Origin: Tamarix chinensis
Taxonomy: Eukaryota > Streptophyta > Magnoliopsida > Caryophyllales > Tamaricaceae
Assembly (NCBI GenBank): GCA_030549775.1
Contig: CM060172.1
Coordinates: forward strand, 123,679,122 to 123,743,121
Direction of reading: 5' to 3'
Length of the DNA stretch: 64,000 nt
Part shown: positions 61,730-64,000 of the stretch, in pieces
How the letters are laid out: the number at the start of each line of letters is the position of its first letter
How positions within the stretch are numbered: the first letter of the stretch is position 1
Notes under the pieces: generated by a model
Databases searched by the model: none
What the model was told of the DNA's origin: nothing
What the model saw: the letters and a program-made list of their open reading frames with translations, nothing else
Position numbers and translations under genes: made by a program

Positions 61730-64000
61730 ATAGGATCTTATTTGGAGAAATTTTGTTGGGCCTTTGTTTTTTACTTAAATATGTTCGTTGAGAATAGTAT
61801 TATTCGGTTCACTAGAAAGAACTTTGCGACATGGGAATGTCATTTGAAAATGTTTTTGAAGCGAAAAGTCTTATCTAGATCATATTGATAGCATTACTAT
61901 TATGTTCACTGAAAGGACAAAAAATGCCCGACGGGAGATTGATGATGTTGAGGTTATTACTTGGCTATTGGGTACAATTGAGCCATATCTGATTGCAAAT
62001 CTTCGTTGTCTTACGACAAGCAAGGCCATGTAAGAATATCTTGAAGGTATTTACCATCAAACTCACCATGCTTGGAAATTCAAATTGGAATTAGAACTTA
62101 GCAATTTTACCCAAGTTAACTTAATTATTGAATTCTTATTCTGGTTTTATTAATCTGTGGAGCAAGTATTCTACTATCGTTGTTGTCAAGGTTTCTAAGG
62201 CGGCACTGAAAGCAATTTAGAAGTACATGAAGAGACTATGTGATCAATTTCTGATGAAATCTAGACAAGAATTTGAACTTGTGCATGTTGGTTTGTTGAA
62301 CATTCCTTCTTCGGATATTTGTCTAAGGGCTTTGCTATGGGAAGAACAAAGGTTGTCCACCCAAATAAGTATGAGTTTAGAAGTCACTGTTTTTGAACAA
62401 ACAAGTGTTGCGCAAAAAGATTAGAGCAAAGTTCAATTTTATAGCTATAAGTGGTATGGTTACATAACTTGCAACTATTGCAAAAAGGAGGGTCATATGA
62501 TTAAATAGTGACGCGTTAGATCTTAAAATGGGCAATCCCAAGCTTTTCAAGCTAATGTTCAGCCATCATCATTTACTGGATTTTCTAAGGCATCCACACT
62601 CACACCTGCCATGGTTCAACAAATGATTGTGCCTGCTTTCTTAGCTTTGGGCTTGCAAGGTATTGGTACCTGCACAATTTCTTCTTGGATTGTTGATTCC
62701 GAAGGTACTGATCACATGATTTGTAGTTTGAATGTTCTCCATAATGTTCAAAAGTATGGAGGAATGCATAATATACATATTGTTGATGGTAGTCCTCTTC
62801 CAATTACTGCCATTGGTAGCTTGGTTTCCTATTTTCAAAATATTTTTCTATCCAAAATTATCTACTAATTTGATTTTTATTGGTCAATTAGTCGGCCAAA
62901 ACTATAATATTAACTTTTGTCGTGGTGGATGGATGCCTTGTGCAGGATCAGGCGTTGGGGACAGTGATCATGAAGGGGCTTAAAGTGGGATGTATTTTTC
63001 CATTACAATTTTATGTTGCAAGGATTCTTTCTCTTTCTTGTGATGTAACTATAAATATTCATGAAGTGTGGCATAAACAAGTTGGGTTATCCCAACTCTG
63101 TTGTTTTGACATATCTTATCAAACATGATTTATTAGGCAAGAAAAGTACCTGTCTTTCTTCTTCTGCCTCCTTTGATTGTACCACTTGTTTCTTGCTAAA
63201 GGTAAATTTTTTCCATTTTCTACCCATGGAAGTCGTGCTTCTAAGTGATTTGAGCTTATTCATACCGATTTTTGGGAGGTCAATTCTAATGTTGCACACG
63301 ATCAATACAAATAATTTGTCATGTTTATCAATGATTAGTGGCAATTTACTTAGTTTTATTTTCTCCACTCTAAAATTTATTTCTTTTCTATTTTTCAAAA
63401 ATTTGTTGCTTTTATTAAAACACAATTTGATGCCTTCTTGTGCGATTTTCGAGGGAGGGGAATAAATGTCTCATTCCTTTAAGGAATATCTCTAATGACC
63501 CTTTAAATATCAATCTCTTCATACTTTTGGTGTGTGTTTTGTTCATTTACCTCCCATTGATCGTCACAAGCTCACTAAGTAATTTGTCATGTGTGCATTT
63601 ATGGAATATAATTTTACCTAGAAGGAAATTGTATGTTACGAAAGCTCATTCAAACAAATTTTGGATATCTAGAAATGTTACTTTCTTAAAAAATCAATAT
63701 TTCTTCCAAACAAATATCTAGTCCTTCTTTAGTTCCTCTCCCTCTCCTGTCCTTTGATGATCTATCTCCTTTTGTTGAGAGATTTAATTGGGGTCTTGTT
63801 TATCGTCAATAACTCCCACACGCTCTAATGCCCCTCCGAAACACTGGTCCACCGCTTGACCTTGTGGTTCCTTCACTACGATGGTTTACTTGGCTTAGTC
63901 ATGCTCTTGATAGGTATGGATTCTCTCATACTTTGTTGACTGCTGCTCTTGATCATTTTCCTATTCCTTGATCTTATAGACAGGCGGCCTCTCAAGCTTG
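61730..64000 (+). pseudogene. copia gag-pol pseudogene (gag, protease, integrase)
   Basis: Gag: NFATWECHLKMFLKRKVLS (about 61820), DDVEVITWLLGTIEPYLIAN, LRCLTTSKAM, then AWKFKLELELSNFTQ (61940-62120). Zinc knuckle remnant CNYCKKEGHMIK (about 62470) lacks its last Cys because of a stop. Protease: WIVDSEGTDHMI (about 62690), where the active-site DSG/A reads DSE, then DGSPLPITAIGS. Pre-integrase: EVWHKQVGLPNS (about 63065). Integrase core: FELIHTDFWEVNSNV and FVMFIND (63250-63340), then FRISR-like WISRNVTFLKNQYFF (63660-63710). The RT would lie beyond the window. Numerous stops and frameshifts. Confidence 0.87.

Larger units (their letters stand above)
61176..64000 (+). mobile_element. Ty1/copia retrotransposon in FGT1 intron 4 (partial)
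   Basis: It lies in the same orientation as the gene and runs off the right edge. A short 5' LTR (about 61176-61459, probable start TGTTAATTAAATT), a primer binding site (61472-61483) and then gag, protease and integrase remnants follow in order, as in plant copia elements. Frequent stops and frameshifts mean it cannot move by itself. The LTR contains repeats of TTAGTCAATTAGGGAG-like words (61190-61310). The 3' LTR and target duplication are outside the window. Confidence 0.85.

Noticed and set aside
1..64000. tRNA, rRNA or organellar DNA insertions
   Set aside because: No cloverleaf with conserved A and B boxes and no rRNA or plastid/mitochondrial genes recognised by eye; a covariance-model scan would be decisive.

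Overview
This is plant nuclear DNA, most likely from a eudicot with a large, retrotransposon-rich genome. It is AT-rich, with introns and plant-type LTR, LINE and hAT elements. The one recognisable host gene, at the right end, is a plant strawberry-notch / FORGETTER1 (FGT1) homologue. I cannot name the species. Nothing looks bacterial, organellar or viral.

Layout. 1-4889: low-copy-looking DNA with a few exon-like segments of unknown identity near the left edge and the C-terminal piece of a LINE on the minus strand (3380-4345). 4890-9114: a 4.2 kb solo LTR (copy A1) with a perfect 5-bp target duplication. 9115-10647: decayed repeat remnant. 10648-17035: a second long LTR (B) carrying a 1.4 kb non-autonomous hAT element with a perfect 8-bp duplication. 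17036-20769: a 5'-truncated third LTR type (C1). 20770-24167: a broken L1-like LINE on the minus strand with ORF1, endonuclease and reverse transcriptase remnants. 24168-40166: a decayed Ty3/gypsy element with a 5' LTR (C2, containing a 1.5 kb solo LTR), a gag-protease remnant, an AT-rich stretch where pol should be, and a 3' LTR (C3) split by a minus-strand A-type LTR (A2). 40167-43371: AT-rich degenerate repeats.

43380-57488 is one old hAT DNA transposon. Its transposase pseudogene is split by a minus-strand C-type LTR (46445-55171, perfect GTTCT duplication). That LTR contains a GGGTC-rich, satellite-bearing insert (about 48305-53965), which contains an element with about 168-bp inverted termini (48341-50296). 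This is four levels of nesting, ending about 0.7 kb upstream of the FGT1 start codon. FGT1 runs from 58182 with four recognisable exons (two LSD1-type zinc fingers, then the start of the helicase-like domain with Walker A). Exon 1 has an apparent frameshift, and the intron after exon 4 holds a decayed Ty1/copia element (61176 to beyond the window) in the same orientation.

The best candidate for something undescribed is the shared architecture of the 3.3-5 kb LTRs (A, B, C). They have a CT-rich leader, trinucleotide microsatellites, telobox-rich tandem arrays (A copies), tandem arrays of a GACCGATCCACCGG-type motif, a 19-bp palindromic block preserved across families and strands, and a terminal hairpin. 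One isolated copy of that hairpin occurs inside the hAT element.
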